Assembly (NCBI GenBank): GCA_945869245.1
Contig: CAMBOY010000199.1
Span: 1-5,852, forward strand
DNA length: 5,852 nucleotides
Reading direction: 5' to 3'
Source of the DNA: Hydrogenophaga intermedia
GTDB lineage: Bacteria; Pseudomonadota; Gammaproteobacteria; Burkholderiales; Burkholderiaceae_C
Numbering within the stretch: the stretch's first letter is position 1; the number at the start of each line of letters is the position of its first letter. This document shows positions 4,469 to 5,852 of the stretch, one piece after another. Made by a program: the position numbers and the translations under genes. The notes below the pieces were generated by a model. That model saw nothing but the letters and a program-made list of their open reading frames with translations. It was not told the DNA's origin and did no database searches.

Positions 4469-5852
4469 ATGCAAACAGGCGATAACGCCGTCACGCCGCA
4501 GCGCATTGGCGTGCCGCGCGAAATTTTCCCCGGCGAGAAGCGCGTGGCCACCGTACCCGATGTGGTGGTCAAGCTCAGCAAGCTGGGTTTTGTGGTGGTG
4601 GTGGAAACAGGCGCCGGTGAGCGGGCCGATTTGTCCGACCAGGCCTATGTGGATGCGGGTGCGACCATCGCCACCGACGCCGCCGCGCTGTGGAGTGGCA
4701 GCGACATCGTGTTCAAAGTGCGCCCGCCCACCGCGGACGAAGTGGCGCTGATGCACCCTGGCCAAACCCTGATCGGTTTTGTCTGGCCCGCGCAGCACCC
4801 GGAGTTGATGCAACAACTGGCGGCCAAACAGGTCACGGTGCTGGCCATCGACTGTCTGCCGCGCACGCTCAGCCGCGCGCAAAAAATGGACGCGCTGACC
4901 TCCATGGCCGGCGTCAGCGGCTACCGCGCCGTGGTCGAGGCCGCCAACGCCTTTGGTCGTTTCTTCAACGGCCAAATCACCGCTGCGGGCAAGGTGCCGC
5001 CGGCCAAGGTGTTCATCGCCGGGGCCGGTGTGGCCGGTCTGGCCGCCATTGGCGCGGCCGCCAGCCTGGGCGCCATTGTGCGCGCCAACGACACCCGCGC
5101 CGAAGTGGCCGACCAAGTGGTCTCGCTCGGTGGCGAGTTCGTCAAAGTGGACTATGAAGAAGAAGGCTCGGGCGGCGGCGGTTACGCCAAGGTCATGAGC
5201 GAAGGCTTCCAGGCCGCGCAGCGCGCCATGTACGCGCAGCAGGCCAAAGAGTGCGACATCATCATCACCACCGCGCTGATTCCGGGCAAGCCTGCGCCCA
5301 AGCTGATCACGGCCGAGATGGTGCAGAGCATGAAGCCCGGCAGCGTGATCGTGGACATGGCCGCCGAGCAAGGTGGCAACTGCGAACTGACCGAGCCCGG
5401 CAAAGCCGTGGTCAAACACGGTGTGACCATTGTGGGCTACACCGACTTGGCCTCGCGCATGGCGCTGCAGTCGTCCACGCTGTACGGCACCAACTTGTTC
5501 CGCTTGACGGAAGAGCTGTGCAAGACCAAAGACGGCGTGATCAACGTCAACATGGAAGACGACGCGATCCGGGGCCTGACTGTCATCAAGAACGGCGAGG
5601 TCACCTGGCCTGCACCGCCTTTGGCAGCGGCACCCAAGCCCGCCGCCAAACCCGCTGCTGCGCCCGCCGCCAAAAAAGGCCACGGCCACGGCGAGCCCTC
5701 GGGCCCCATGCCGGTGGGCAAGTTGCTCGGTGTGGCGGCTGTCACGGCGGTGCTGTTTGTGCTCGTTGGCGCCTACGCCCCGGCCGATTTCTTGTCGCAC
5801 TTCACGGTGTTTGTGTTGGCCTGTTTTGTGGGCTACATGGTGGTGTGGAACG
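4469..5852 (+). CDS. pntA: NAD(P) transhydrogenase subunit alpha PntA, 3' end cut by window edge
   Basis: PntA with PntB forms the inner-membrane transhydrogenase that uses the proton gradient to reduce NADP+ with NADH, supplying NADPH. The visible 461 codons cover the cytoplasmic NAD(H)-binding domain I (about 1-380), a linker and the first membrane segments. Markers in order are GVPREIFPGEKRVA (14-27), the RQD-loop region PRTLSRAQKMD (131-141, with Arg132, Gln138 and Asp141), the Rossmann loop GAGVAG (185-190) and the mobile loop YTDLASRM (324-331). The linker (about 381-418) is Ala/Pro/Lys-rich with GHGHGE. Membrane segments lie at about 417-436 and 440-460; the second, APADFLSHFTVFVLACFVGY, is close to E. 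coli PntA. The E. coli protein has 510 residues, so roughly 50 are missing. Domain I is fused to membrane segments here, unlike species with separate pntAA and pntAB genes. pntB is expected downstream. Confidence 0.97.
   Translation, partial: MQTGDNAVTPQRIGVPREIFPGEKRVATVPDVVVKLSKLGFVVVVETGAGERADLSDQAYVDAGATIATDAAALWSGSDIVFKVRPPTADEVALMHPGQTLIGFVWPAQHPELMQQLAAKQVTVLAIDCLPRTLSRAQKMDALTSMAGVSGYRAVVEAANAFGRFFNGQITAAGKVPPAKVFIAGAGVAGLAAIGAAASLGAIVRANDTRAEVADQVVSLGGEFVKVDYEEEGSGGGGYAKVMSEGFQAAQRAMYAQQAKECDIIITTALIPGKPAPKLITAEMVQSMKPGSVIVDMAAEQGGNCELTEPGKAVVKHGVTIVGYTDLASRMALQSSTLYGTNLFRLTEELCKTKDGVINVNMEDDAIRGLTVIKNGEVTWPAPPLAAAPKPAAKPAAAPAAKKGHGHGEPSGPMPVGKLLGVAAVTAVLFVLVGAYAPADFLSHFTVFVLACFVGYMVVWN

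Noticed and set aside
4433..5800. Minus-strand open frame of 455 codons opposite pntA
   Set aside because: Shadow of pntA; the His/Gly/Arg-rich product has no family resemblance.

Overview
The window reads as ordinary chromosomal DNA of a GC-rich betaproteobacterium, most likely family Comamonadaceae (Acidovorax / Hydrogenophaga / Rhodoferax-like). This rests on protein resemblance (MnmA, PntA and the NUDIX protein all look betaproteobacterial), the high GC content, and a palindromic repeat of a type I associate with comamonad genomes. It is an inference; no search was run.

Layout, left to right. (1) Minus strand, 1-1115: mnmA, the tRNA-U34 2-thiouridylase, lacking only its last few codons at the left edge. 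(2) 1116-1220: a divergent control region between mnmA and a fic gene. It carries three alternating copies of TGCGGTGAAT and two -10-like hexamers, each placed exactly six bases before an ATG. (3) Plus strand, 1221-2405: a Fic-domain protein with an N-terminal DUF4172-type region, a class II self-inhibitory glutamate motif and a C-terminal winged helix. Its coding sequence contains an in-frame GC-rich palindromic repeat. (4) Plus strand, 2536-3324: a YgiD/DODA-like class III extradiol dioxygenase. (5) Plus strand, 3373-3774: arfB (yaeJ), a peptidyl-tRNA hydrolase for ribosome rescue. (6) Minus strand, 3794-4276: a NudJ-like NUDIX hydrolase, convergent with arfB. (7) 4277-4468: a divergent intergenic region with a cluster of small inverted repeats. 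(8) Plus strand, 4469 to the right edge: pntA, the alpha subunit of the proton-translocating transhydrogenase, cut off in its second membrane segment.

The genes are mostly housekeeping and do not form one pathway. The NUDIX gene and mnmA lie on the same strand in the order seen in Escherichia coli (nudJ-mnmA). Here three plus-strand genes sit between them, as if a cassette had entered the pair. The dioxygenase and arfB may be co-transcribed (48-base gap).

No wholly new system is evident. The most interesting unit is the fic locus: a probable self-inhibited AMP-transferase fused to a DNA-binding domain, preceded by a strong candidate operator and carrying a repeat inside the gene. The second point of interest is a shared promoter geometry at mnmA, fic and the NUDIX gene that predicts leaderless mRNAs, in contrast to pntA, which has a clear Shine-Dalgarno site.
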